Shown here one piece after another: positions 49,456 through 60,016 of a stretch of DNA of 64,000 nucleotides. The DNA comes from Biomphalaria glabrata (taxonomy: Eukaryota > Mollusca > Gastropoda > Planorbidae). The stretch covers positions 22,055,590-22,119,589 of the forward strand of contig NC_074716.1 of NCBI RefSeq assembly GCF_947242115.1. The letters run 5' to 3'. The first letter of the stretch is position 1; every line of letters begins with the position of its first letter. The notes under the pieces are model-generated. The model did no database searches. It saw nothing but the letters and a program-made list of their open reading frames with translations, and was not told the DNA's origin. Position numbers and translations under genes: made by a program.

Positions 49456-50640
49456 GAATAGCTTAATTTTGTCTACATGTAACTAATGTTTAACAAAAAG
49501 AAATGTAGATTATACAGCGTTGATTTTTTAAAGTTGGGCTTCATTCCTTCCTTGTCAAACGAGCGGTTGTTTAAGAGCCTTTTTTATGACCATATGAAAC
49601 CAATTACGCTGTAGGATCATTTGAGACGATGCCACCCTGAGATAAAAAGATGAAGGTTGGAAAAACTTTCGATCACTCATAAATAAAGTTTAGAATAGAC
49701 CCACTAAATCGGCCTTCAACATCATATAGAGAAAATGTTGGTTTATGATAGTCTTACAAGATCTCTTATAGCCAAATATGGAAACCATTATAGAGACCAG
49801 CCGCTGAAGTAGTTTAAGCAATAATACAGTTCAAGGGTTGTATGCCATAAGTTATAACATTTAAAGAGTCTTAAGTAATTCTTTGCAAACGATATATACA
49901 GTTTAGGATCAGCTGCGTTGCAGGGTCTAACAGGGTGTAGCGCTGTGTGCTGCAGGCTCCTTATTTTTCCTTAGGGTTGACGCTCGAAGCCTTTCCCATG
50001 TTTGGGTTTAGCTGCAAGGCAACAGAGGTTTGAATTCAGTTTTCCTTCTGCTAGGTGGGTAGCAAGCCAAGATTAATGAGTCCCTGCTTGACAAAGTTTA
50101 CTGGATTAGTTGCCAGTTACTCACCTTCGCCCCTTCTGTTAGTGAAAACAGTTTCCCCTGACCCAATATTTGAGCTACACGTGAAAAGAAATACACGTGA
50201 GACTGCTCTTTGTGAAAACGTTTACAATGAATCTTAAGGTAAATTAATGCATTAATTATTATTTTATGTTTGAAGGACAACTTCATGTAATATCAAATTT
50301 CTATATGAAACATAGTATCCGTAGCAACGGATGAAAAAAAAAATTCTAGTCTGTTTGGTGATTTCAGTAATACATATTAATTGATTTTGTAATTGGTTTA
50401 AATTTAATAAATAAAAAAGATAAATCTCTCTAAATTGAAATGAAGCTTTAAATTACTTTTTCACCCTTCGATTCATTACAGTTAGAAATTACTTTTTTTT
50501 TAAAAAGTAGTTGATGAATTAGCAAAAAAAAAAAAAGAAATATAGGTTAGGCAGGGGGTCTACCGAAAATAACAAAACAAGGCAAGGGGTCTACGGGACA
50601 AAAAAGTTTGGGAACCACTATCTAGACCCTAACGCTAATT
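49456..50640. other. Spacer with a retroposon fragment (49890-50070)
   Basis: 49890-50070 resembles the right part of the 41862-42465 insertion. The rest is AT-rich. No frame with a domain. Confidence 0.45.
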
Positions 50641-51185
50641 CCCTAAAATTCGCAGACTTAAAACACTTGTCACTAAATTTCGAGGACTTTTCAAGGCTCT
50701 GTGCGAATTTATTCACTGAATCTACCGTAAATCTAGACTCTAGATCTAAGCCCTTAAAATTCGCGGACTTCACGGCTATGTGAGAATTATCTTCACTAGA
50801 TTCTAGTGATTTAGCGTAAATCTAGAGTCCAGATCTAATTTAAGTATCTAAATTCGCAGACTTTTCTTGTCTGTGTGCGAATTAACTTGACTGAATGTAC
50901 AGTAGATCTAGACTCTAACGCAAATTGACGAAAATTCGCGGACTGAGAATTATCTTCAATGAATCTATCGTAGATCTCTAGACTCTATAGTGACTATAGA
51001 TTCTAACTCTCTCTAAGTCACTAAAATTTGCGGACTTTTCACGACTGTTGTCAAAATATTTTCGTTAAATCTACCATAAATCTAGAGTCTAGATCTAATT
51101 AAATTCACTAAAATTCGCAGACTTTTCACGGCTGTGTGCGAATTATCTTCACTAGATTCTATTACTAGCTAGATGATTTTCGGAC
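50641..51185. repeat. Diverged tandem repeat, unit about 105-130 bp
   Basis: Recurrent AAATTCGCGGACTT..CACGGCTGTGTGCGAATTATCTTCACT..AGATTCTAG..GTAAATCTAGAGTC, at least five decayed copies. Rich in TCTAGA words like other tracts in the window. Up to 51420 follows a short GGCGGCC/GGGGCCCT-bearing segment of unknown origin. Confidence 0.7.
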
Positions 51186-51424
51186 TTTCCACTTTCCACG
51201 CAAAGTCACTCTTATTGTTACAAGAAGAGTTTTAGGTGACGGATGGCCCGGAGGAGTGTAGCCAGAGGCGGCCTTAGCAGTGCGCGGAGCCCTGGGCGAG
51301 TGTCATATGCGGGGCCCTATATAGGCCTATATCGTACCGCAATACTCTAACAGGCTCCTGCGCCTCGAAAGCTGTTGGCGATTAAGTTGAGTAGTCTTTC
51401 CTCTCTTAATCGAATTGTTTTTTA

Positions 51425-51670
51425 TTTCTTGCGTCTGCAAGAAAACGCTTTTAGCGTTGGGGCTTCGCCCCGAACCTCACTGATGAATAGTGAGCTGTAG
51501 ATGTCAGGAGAAGGCGTTTCTGCAGTGAAAAATGCAGGAAAACGCTTTTGGCATCGGGGAAAAGCCCCGAACTCCCATGATGAATAATAAGCTGTAGATG
51601 TCAAGAGAATGCGTTTCTGCAGAGAAGAATGCAAGAAAACGCTTTTGGCGTCGGGGCTTCCACTCGGAAG
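51425..51670. repeat. Tandem repeat (about 110 bp, 2-3 units) with GGGGCTTCGCCCC hairpin
   Basis: Units contain GCAAGAAAACGCTTTTGGCG, a short inverted repeat (GGGGCTTCGCCCC at 51459-51471, GGGGAAAAGCCCC in unit two) and AATAATAAGCTGTAGATGTC. The same hairpin core recurs at 55902-55914 and 56140-56152. Confidence 0.85.
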
Positions 51671-51801
51671 GCTTATATATACAGCGCTCCCCCAAACTTG
51701 CAAGAAAAAGGCCTCAACATGACTGTTTTTTTGTTTGTTTTTTCCCCGAAGGTTGAGAAACACTGCTTTTTTTTTATTCTCATATATATACATATATATA
51801 T

Positions 51802-53690
51802 TGTATAACTTAAGGGAGGCAACTCAACGAGACAAAGACGTTTATTTACAAGAGGACATGACAAACACAAAGGGGCATCTGCCTTGAGTACAGCATCTCC
51901 ATCTTGGCTGTCTCGACTTGGGCGGAAATCGTTAGTCCTAATGTCAACATCCGACTTGTTTAGTCACAGATAGTGCGCACCTTCTTTCTGCACTATCTTG
52001 GATGGCGGTGCGCATGGCAAAGTCATAACATTGCCCCCGTCTTAGCACTTTTCGTCCCGAAAAGAAACAGTGCAGCTGAGGCTTGACAGTTCAGGTGGAG
52101 GTCGATCAGTGGGAGCCACAGGCGGCAGGGAGCGTGTTCCCCACGAAGCCATCCGCATTGTTTTCCTCCAGTGCCGCTTTCTCTTTCTCCAGTTGACCAG
52201 GCTGTTGTTGCGACGATGACGTGGCCGTTTGACACACAAAGAGATAGTGTCGAGCACTGTTTTCTTCAGCACAGCCGTTGATCGGACACGCTGTCTCAGC
52301 AGACCTTCCCGACAGACGCCTCTCAAGGGAGCTGCAGGATCACATGCAGCCACGTTGCAAACAAAGTCCAATGCACCGCAGTCATCCTCAGACAACAGTT
52401 TCACGTCCAGAATACAGGTCTCTTCAGTTTCAAGTGGAAAATGTCTTCCTCTTGACGGCTCAGATTTAGAGTAGTCCGATTGACATTCGTCTATGCCAAT
52501 GTCGATGATGATGGTAGAAGTACATATGCCCTGTTGGTGGTTTTCTTGGCATCTTAATTCTATGTGTGATGCGCCGCACGTACAATTCATGCTAAAATTC
52601 TGGATGCAGTTGTCGAGCTTCGAATTTCCTTCGTAGGCACCGGAAGATAGGCAGAGGTCTTTAAAGTTCACAGCAACAGGCTCGAACACAGACCCAACGT
52701 TGTCTTGATCTGTCCGGCTCATTGAGGTACTGGTAACAGGTACAACAGGAACAAACGCTTCAGGCACATAACAGACTTCAGTTAAGGTACTGGTAACAGG
52801 TACAACAGGAACAAACGCTTCAGGCACATAACAGACTTCAGTTAAGGTACTGGTAACAGGTACAACAGGAACAAACGCTTCAGGCACGTAACAGTCTCCA
52901 GTTTCTTCATTTGTCTCTTTCCGTTCGACTCGGTACATCCCGTTAAGATCATCACAGCAATCGCCATCACGTTTCTCGTCTTGAAAGTCACAACCACAAG
53001 ACTTGCCCACAACACAAACACAGACGGCGCTCAAATCCCCAGCGTCTCCGTCACCACTGTTTGTGCAACCACAGTCTTGACCACGCAACTTCTTTACCAA
53101 CGAGTCTACAGGCAACTGCTCCTTTACCAACGAGTCTACTTGAGACACCATTTTATCTACCTTTTTCCCCATACTGTTAATTTGTTCACACATTTCATCA
53201 ATACCTTCATTTATCTTGCCAATAAGCTCATAAATCTCCGATTCAATTTCAAATAGGTAGGTCTCCGGATCTTCGTCTTCATCAACCAAGGCTTGCCGGA
53301 GACGAGCTGTAAGCACCTCCTTGGTACCACCAATTATCTCATATCGGTTACGAAGTTCCTTCCTAAGCTCTCTAACCGAGAGTTGGTCTAATTGTTTCAA
53401 AGCTGCCATTGTAAATCCTACCTCCTCTCGTTGAGTTGCCTATAATCCCACTTCTGACACCAATTGTAATAACTTAAGGGAGGCAACTCAACGAGACAAA
53501 GACGTTTATTTACAAGAGGACATGACAAACACAAAGGGGCATCTGCCTTGAGTACAGCATCTCCATCTTGGCTGTCTCGACTTGGGCGGAAATCGTTAGT
53601 CCTAATGTCAACATCCGACTTGTTTAGTCACAGATAGTGCGCACCTTCTTTCTGCACTATCTTGGATGGCGGTGCGCATGGCAAAGTCAT

Positions 53691-53694
<4 letters not shown>
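51802..53694 (-). mobile_element. Compact LTR element (Ty3/gypsy-like ends), near-identical LTRs, no pol
   Basis: Direct repeats 51802-52030 and 53465-53694 start TGTA and end ATAACA, and differ by one visible indel, so the insertion is very recent. ATAT flanks both sides (target duplication inside a TA-rich site, so not decisive). Just inside the minus-strand 5' LTR is TTGGTGTCAGAAGTGGGA, a primer-site-like string common in Ty3/gypsy elements, and before the 3' LTR a G-rich purine tract. The 1434-bp interior is filled by one open frame; there is no reverse transcriptase or integrase. It looks whole as a non-autonomous element. Confidence 0.85.
52042..53409 (-). CDS. 455-residue protein of the compact LTR element, SAP-like N-terminus
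   Basis: Frame fills the element from 55 bp inside one LTR to 11 bp from the other. Residues about 8-45 (LSVRELRKELRNRYEIIGGT, then KEVLTARLRQAL) resemble a SAP motif, a small helix-extended-helix fold known in DNA-binding proteins and some retroelement gag-type proteins. An acidic, coiled-coil-like stretch with spaced Leu/Ile/Met follows (55-105), then a Cys-rich part, three copies of a 22-residue unit (core VCYVPEAFVPVVPVTSTLT), another Cys-rich region and a basic, Pro-rich tail. I see no clear CCHC knuckle or protease. Function unknown; a gag-like or accessory role is inference from position. Confidence 0.75.
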   Translation of the reverse strand: MAALKQLDQLSVRELRKELRNRYEIIGGTKEVLTARLRQALVDEDEDPETYLFEIESEIYELIGKINEGIDEMCEQINSMGKKVDKMVSQVDSLVKEQLPVDSLVKKLRGQDCGCTNSGDGDAGDLSAVCVCVVGKSCGCDFQDEKRDGDCCDDLNGMYRVERKETNEETGDCYVPEAFVPVVPVTSTLTEVCYVPEAFVPVVPVTSTLTEVCYVPEAFVPVVPVTSTSMSRTDQDNVGSVFEPVAVNFKDLCLSSGAYEGNSKLDNCIQNFSMNCTCGASHIELRCQENHQQGICTSTIIIDIGIDECQSDYSKSEPSRGRHFPLETEETCILDVKLLSEDDCGALDFVCNVAACDPAAPLRGVCREGLLRQRVRSTAVLKKTVLDTISLCVKRPRHRRNNSLVNWRKRKRHWRKTMRMASWGTRSLPPVAPTDRPPPELSSLSCTVSFRDEKC

Positions 53695-53722
<28 letters not shown>

Positions 53723-53723
53723 T

Positions 53724-54010
53724 AATCTTTATTATCCGTAAGGAAATTTGTCTTACAATTTGTGCATTACACCAAACAAAAAACATTATAACTATAAGAA
53801 ACCAAAGTGTACATTCACACCAGACTCACTCATAATTTACATGTGACAAAGTTTATACCAGATTGTTCTTATTTAATGATTTGATTGTCAGGGGAACAAA
53901 AGAGTGTTTGTGTCTGTTTGTCTTTGCTATCGGTGTCTTGTATCTCTTTTGTGATGGTAAAATCACGAAATCCTGACACAAGGGGTGATTCTTTATATAG
54001 GCTTCCTATT
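53724..54010. repeat. Interspersed repeat with CTTTATTATCCGTAAGGAAA
   Basis: Shares AGGAAATTTGTCTTACAATT and TTGTGCATTA with 29110-29150, and CTTTATTGATCCTTACGGAAA with 6390-6412. Unclassified; probably the 3' end of a LINE or a SINE. 54011-54229 shows nothing. Confidence 0.55.
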
Positions 54011-54229
54011 TTATTTATAATTATATAGAATCTACCTTAGGTCTCGATACGTCTAGGTGTTCCTGGTTCAGTTCTAGTTAACGAAATAAAACAATTAAAC
54101 CACTAGATCGAACACATAAACTTTCATCATCTTTACTGCATATCACACACGCTGGTCTCTCTCTAACAAACAACACACTTCCGGTCATTCGCGCAGATTG
54201 TAAAAATAGATTATATATACATACACACC

Positions 54230-55670
54230 ATGGGCGTAGCCGGGGGGGGGGGTTGGGGTTCAAACCCCCCCCCCCCGAAATGAAATCCCCCCCCTTGGGG
54301 GGGGGGGATCGGAATTTAGTGAATGATTTTTTGCTTTGATTTTGTTTATTTTAGGTGAGATTTTAATACTAAACCATCAATTGCCCCAGCACAACCAATG
54401 GGGTTTTGAATTTAAAACCCCGTACCATGGGGGGTTCGAGTTTAAAAACCCCTACCAGGGGTTTTGAGTTTAAGACCCCCTACTAGGGGTTTTGAGTTTT
54501 AAACCCCCTACTTGGGGGTTTTGCAGTTAACCCCCCCCCCTCTTCTATAAAACAAAACAAATAAAAATGCAAACGAAAATCCCCTAATTCCAAGAGCACA
54601 ATTAAGGGAGATTTTGATTTTAAACCCCCCTCCAAAATTTACGATAACCCCCCTCTTCAATATAAAAAAAAAGTTAATTACGCACTCAAAATGTTATGAG
54701 CGTAGCTAAATGGGTTTTGACTTAGTTTTTAGTTTAAACCCCACTTCAGCGGGGTTTGAAGGTAAAAAATACCTCTTTAATAATAAAAACAAAGCAAATT
54801 ATACACTCAAAATGTTTTGTGTGTAGTCAAAGAGGTTTTGAGATTAAACTCCCCTCCAGTGGAGTTCGAAGCTAAAAAGTACCTCTTCAATATAAATAAA
54901 AGCAAATTACTCACACTAAAATCTATGAACGCAGCCAAAGGGGTTTTGAGTTTAAACCCCCCGCCAGGGGAGTTTGAGGCTAAAAAATACATCTTCAGTG
55001 TATGAAAAAAAGCAAATTACGCACTCAAAATGCTATGAGCGTTGCCAAAAGGGGTTTTGAGTTTAAACCCCCATTCAGAGGGGTTTAATGCTAAAAATAC
55101 CTCTTCAAAATAAAAAAAAAGCAAATTACACACTAAAATTATTTGAGCGTAGCCAATCCAATCGGGGGTTTTGAGTTTAAACCCCTCTTCTACAGATGGC
55201 GTTTGTTTAAAGTTTAAAACCCCTGCAGATGGTTTTGAGTTTAAGATCCCCCTACAGAGCATTTTGAGGTGGAAAACCCCCAACAGATGATTTTGACGAT
55301 AAAACTTCTCTTTTGGATATAAAATCTAAAGCAAACTACAGTCACTTAATTCCAAGAGCGTATTCAAGAGTGGTTACACATTTTTATCAGTGGCAGGGCT
55401 CCCTTAATAAACTGCAGTGAATAGTCATCTGCCGAAATTGAATAATACTAAATGTACAGTGGCTCAACAAAGATGGCTAAGACAGATTTTAGAAGTCCGT
55501 TATAGAGATCGGGTTTAAATCAAGGAAATCCTATGCCGAACTGGGAGTCAACCCTTTAGTAAGATTGTGAGAGAGCGACGCATGAGGTTTGCGGGACATG
55601 TTCTCCGACAAAATGGATTACGCATAAGAAGATTTGCAATGATATCCTAGTACAACTTGACTCCACTCAT
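54230..55670 (+). mobile_element. GGGCGTAGCC element with hairpin array and LINE-like end, copy 2
   Basis: Same build as 39947-41340: ATGGGCGTAGCCGGGGGGG, units of GGGGTTTTGAGTTTAAAC, then TCAACAAAGATGGCTAAGAC with coding remnants (RWLRQILEVRYRDR, IVRERRMRFAGHVLRQNGL). The right end near 55670 is estimated. The array gives spurious frames on both strands. Confidence 0.75.
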
Positions 55671-55725
55671 TCATTGAGGTCCTCATGGCAGGTGGGAAGA
55701 GGCTTCAGACATTACCAGTGACAGA

Positions 55726-56222
55726 TTTTTATGGAAACAGCTTGACGTCAAATGCTCCGAACGGCGCGGTAGGGTCTAAGTCAGTAAGAATAGCACATTA
55801 GGTTTTTGAAATAAAACTTTTTAATAGCAGGAAAATGCACTGTAGATACCTCAGAATATGCATTTTGTTGGCTTTCATTACCAGAAATAGTGCTTGGCGG
55901 CGGGGCTTCGCCCCGCGCTTGCGCTCCCCAGACCCCATTGCTAGTAATGGCAGGGAATCTACAATTTTATGGAAACAGCTTGACAGCAAATGCGCCAAAC
56001 GGCGCGGGAGGGTCTAAGTCAGTAAGAATAGCACATTAGGTTTTTGAAATAAAACTTTTTAATAGCAGGAAAATGCACTGTAGATACCTCAGAATATGCA
56101 TTTTGTTGGCTTTCAAATTCAGAAATAGTGCTTGGCGGCGGGGCTTCGCCCCGCGCTGGGGGAGCTCCTAGCACTCCCCCAGACCCCCTTATTAGTATTT
56201 GCGGGGAATCTACAATTTTTCC
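55726..56222. repeat. 238-bp tandem duplication, two copies
   Basis: ATGGAAACAGCTTGAC starts at 55731 and at 55969. The copies share AATAAAACTTTTTAATAGCA, GGAAAATGCACTGTAGATAC and the GGGGCTTCGCCCC hairpin; the second has a small extra segment near 56155-56185. Confidence 0.9.
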
Positions 56223-56439
56223 ACTAACTCATGGAAGAACCTATTCTAGGACACAATAAACGTCCTCCGAAAGAATGAAGAGTCAGAATGCAATAAAGAT
56301 TATGTACACACACACACACACATAAATACATATAAAAAGAAAATTTCGCGCTGGGGGAGGGGTCGCGGGGGGGGGGGTGGAGAAGAAATCCCCCCCCCCC
56401 AAAACCCCCTCGAAAAAAAATCCTGGCTACGCCCATGAT
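56188..56439 (-). repeat. Duplicated segment with inverted GGGCGTAGCC end, copy 1
   Basis: Matches 56985-57235 almost base for base (TTATTAGTATTTGCGGGGAA through a CA run to GGCTACGCCCATGAT). Its right end is the reverse of the GGGCGTAGCC element start. Overlaps the end of the 238-bp duplication. Confidence 0.9.
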
Positions 56440-56984
56440 ACACACATTCATCCATGACAAAATTCAAGCGTCGATAATCATAAACAACTCAAGCCTATTA
56501 CGCACAAGGAAAAACACATGGCAGTCTTTTCATCTTTTTTAACAACTAGTCGTCATATCGACTACACACTAGACTAGGTCTAGAGCTATCTGACCGATTC
56601 AATACACACTGGTCTGCTGTCCAAATGTTAGTGTTGTTAGGCCTACTCAAGTTCAAGCTTGTTTACTTTTGGGCAGGGAGGAAGGGGGGATGAAAGTGTT
56701 ACTTTTTCTTTTCTAGGATTGGTTACCCGAATGCTATGAACTGAGTGTATGTATAGTATAGTCATTGTAGATCAAGAAATCTAGATATCAGTATGAGTAT
56801 GGCAGATTATAGGCCAAAGCTTATCAAGATCAAAGGTTTAACTATTTATTTTAGTTGCAACTATTAAAAAATGTATCCTAGATTCGCCTGTTATTAACAA
56901 ATTATAGTTTAGCGCTAATGACTAAATTGAAACCACTAAATATTGACTTAAATGCGTCAGATTCGCACTATAAACTAACTGAAA
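56440..56984. other. Spacer between the two duplicate segments
   Basis: AT-rich with some TCTAGA words. No frames or known repeats. Confidence 0.5.
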
Positions 56985-57235
56985 CTTATTAGTATTTGCG
57001 GGGAATCTACAATTTTTCCACTAACTCATGGAAGAACCTATTCTAGGACACAATAAACGTCCTCCGAAAGAATGAAGAGTCAGAATGCAATAAAGATTAT
57101 GTACACACACACACAAACATAAATACATATAAAAAGAAAATTTCGCGCTGGGGGAGGGGTCGCGGGGGGGGGGGAGAAGAAATCCCCCCCCCCCAAAACC
57201 CTCCCCCGAAAAAAAATCCTGGCTACGCCCATGAT
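56985..57235 (-). repeat. Duplicated segment with inverted GGGCGTAGCC end, copy 2
   Basis: See copy 1. Differences are confined to the CA and G/C runs and a few bases. Confidence 0.9.
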
Positions 57236-57829
57236 GACCCATCACCTGCATAATACATCTAATTTTCGGATTATAAATGGATGTGGAAAAAACGTAATTT
57301 CATAGGAATCTATGAAGAATTCAATTTAAAAACAATTGGGAGGTGTAAACCCAGTTTTTACCTTTTAAAGATAGTCACAATTGTGGAACACTATAGATGT
57401 TATTTATTTGACCTGCGCATTTAGCTTAGTATTTACATTGTGATTTAGATTATCGGAATTTAAATGTGAGTTTGCATTATTATACATAAATTTAAAAACA
57501 TTTAGAGAATAATATTACATATAATATAGAAATTATGATTACCTGACGTCCAGAAAAAAAGTAGACAAATCATATCAAATATATATATAGGCCTAATACG
57601 AATATAACAAAAAGAATTCAAGAATAGTGGAAAATAAAACCTTGTAAGGAAAATCAGGGTAGTTTGACGTCAATTACTATTAAAGAAGATGCAAAGAATC
57701 CAAAAGTGATAATGTGTGTATTTAGCTTTAATAAAAAAAAATCTTGTAAAGAATAAGGAGATTAAGTATTATATAAGACTTTATATAGGCTTTGTTACAC
57801 CATTCCTCTGGTCCGCTACCTATATGGAT
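57236..57829. other. AT-rich spacer
   Basis: Nothing recognised. Confidence 0.5.
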
Positions 57830-58563
57830 CCAAGTTTTTCTAATAATTTGCCAGACAGTAATGTATTCAGCCTTCGGCGCCTACTGTCCCACACTAAAAC
57901 AAAGGAGATTGTCACAGAGCTTCTCTATGCCGATGATTGCGCCCTGCTAGCCTTGCTCACACCGAACATGAGCTTCAGCTCGTTGTTAAAGAATTTGCGT
58001 ACGCTGCGCTTAGTTTAGTTTAACAATAAACCCTGGAAAAACATGTCTTGAAAGCTTTCAACAAAGATATCTGGGCTCCATCATCGGCTTATGATGACAA
58101 GACCGCATTACAAAAAAACGATGTTCTTGCGAATGGCTGGATAGACAGTGTAGATGTGTAAATTCTATTTCGACAGCTACGATGGGCAGGGCACACATTT
58201 CGTGAAAGGAACGACCGTAGGCCAAAGGCAATCCTTTTTGGTGAGCTGAAAGGTGGTCGGCGTAAAAGAGGTGACCCCTGAAAACGCTTTATAAAACAAC
58301 TTAGGCGCCAACTTGCTTTAACAGACACAGAAGAGAGCCTATGGCAGCAAGCGGCTTCCAAACGATACAGGTGGAGATTTCTTACACAGGTCGCGGGATA
58401 CACGTTTGAGACCAAACGGACATCTACTGTCGATGATAGACGGCGGAAAGAGAACATAAATCTACCACTGGCAGAAAACGTTTATGTCTGCACTGGATGT
58501 GGCCAAATATGTAGATCACAGCTAGAACTGCGTAGCCACGTGAAATGTTGCACTGCTTCTTAA
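57830..58563 (+). mobile_element. LINE fragment (RTE-like) with YADD box and C-terminal C2H2 finger
   Basis: RT remnant FSLRRLLSHTKTKEIVTELL then YADDCALLALL (frame 57716-58018). After a damaged stretch comes the C-terminal tail: RQLRWAGHTFRERNDRRPKA, FGELKGGRRKRGDP and YTFETKR, ending in a C2H2 finger (YVCTGCGQICRSQLELRSHV) and a stop at 58563. Several frame changes and stops. From 58564 to 59089 nothing recognised. Confidence 0.85.
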
Positions 58564-59089
58564 TCTTCGGACTCGAAGACAAGCCTTATATAAATCATTA
58601 AATTTTCTAAATCAACATTTATAATTAAACCATGAAATCATAAATATCTTCAAAACTACTAATTTCACTTTACAAAACGATTACACTATCATTGGATTGT
58701 AAACTCTTCTGTTCCTAAACACAACTGCAGTGTTAGTTTACAAATGGCCTACAAAAATATCGCACATACAATAATAACGTATAATGAACAGTTCAATTAA
58801 TCATTTTTTTTTCGCAAACAGATTACGATTTTTAACATTTGTTACCATTGACGTCAAACGTTGCTACAACAATGAACACAATGTTCAAATCTTATAAATG
58901 TAATCTTGCCAATTTCGTGTACGATTTTGTTATATAAAAGGTTGGTTAGAAGGCTTTCATTGTCACGGTTTAGCCTACATCTATGCAACCAGAAAAGGAC
59001 CATTGAAAATGTATATATAAGGCATAGTCTTCGATAGCTAAGATTAAGGATGAGTGCAGTATATGAGTATTTCACGTGAGCACGCAAAT

Positions 59090-59745
59090 CCAGTTTCGAA
59101 ATGTTTAGTTTTTCACACTTTATGCAGATAAAGCCGTAGTCCGACTAGGGTCTATTTAAATTTTCTTTTCGTCCTGTGCACCTGTCTTCGGCAAGGGCTT
59201 TTCTTAAGTTTTAAATGTGTGTCCCGCAATCATCGAGAGAGATCTTCCACTCTCTTTCGTAGGCCAACAGCTTTCCTCTATAATAGTAAGGGGAAAATAG
59301 CGTCTGATTTGATCTTTATAGCGCATCCGCGTGGGGTAGGGGGGTCAACGGTGATACGCCATCCTTCTTTAAGCTTGCCAAAAAAAAAAAAAAACTTTAA
59401 AAATCGCTTAATTAAGTAATCTCCAATGCAGGATAGCTGTCGAATGGTAAGTAGTGTTTCTATACTGTTCACAGTTCACACCGACCTCCAGCAGAAAATG
59501 GTTATTCCTAACCTTGTCAGCGTACGCCCATAAGGCACCAAGCACAAATAAAATCCTCCAAAAGCCATAGTGACTAATCGCCTCAAAGGCTTTGGTAAGA
59601 TCGATGAAAATGGCGTACAAGTAGAGTCTACAGGTTCTCTTCCCTGCATTTTTTGCATAACAACAATCCGTAGAAAGACTGACCGCCTAAGGATATCATA
59701 TCGGTAAAGACACAAGGTCAAGTAGCAGAAATCAACACCAGTCAC
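59090..59745 (-). mobile_element. LINE fragment (RTE-like), internally deleted
   Basis: Minus strand: AIFIDLTKAFEAISHYGFWR (RT palm, frame 59620-59408) is joined directly to the C-terminal tail (NSIETLLTIRQLS, FGKLKEGWR, RDTHLKLKK). The middle of the RT is missing. Same family as 48760-49060. 59746-60016 is the DNAH1 upstream region with no clear promoter motif. Confidence 0.75.
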
Positions 59746-60016
59746 TCAGGAACTGTAGGCCTACACAAGGCCAAATAGATTAGGCATATACTATGTGTAT
59801 TGTTGATATGATAAGCCGTCTTGAAAATTCCCCCTCCCGATGTTAGATTTACGTAGATCTATATCATTTATCTTATGTCCGCTAAAAAAAAAGTTTCTGA
59901 CATTTTAAAGCATGAGGTTATGGGAGTTCAGATAGAAGAGTCTAGAACATGGATGCACACAAAATGGAAAGGGCATGATTATCTTGTTCTTTCGTTTAGA
60001 AATCATACAACAGAAA

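Noticed and set aside
52229-52474. Open frames on plus opposite the LTR-element protein
   Set aside because: Shadows of the long minus-strand frame.
56224-57251. Two near-identical minus frames with GGFGGGGFLL
   Set aside because: Created by the duplicated G/C and CA runs; no homology.
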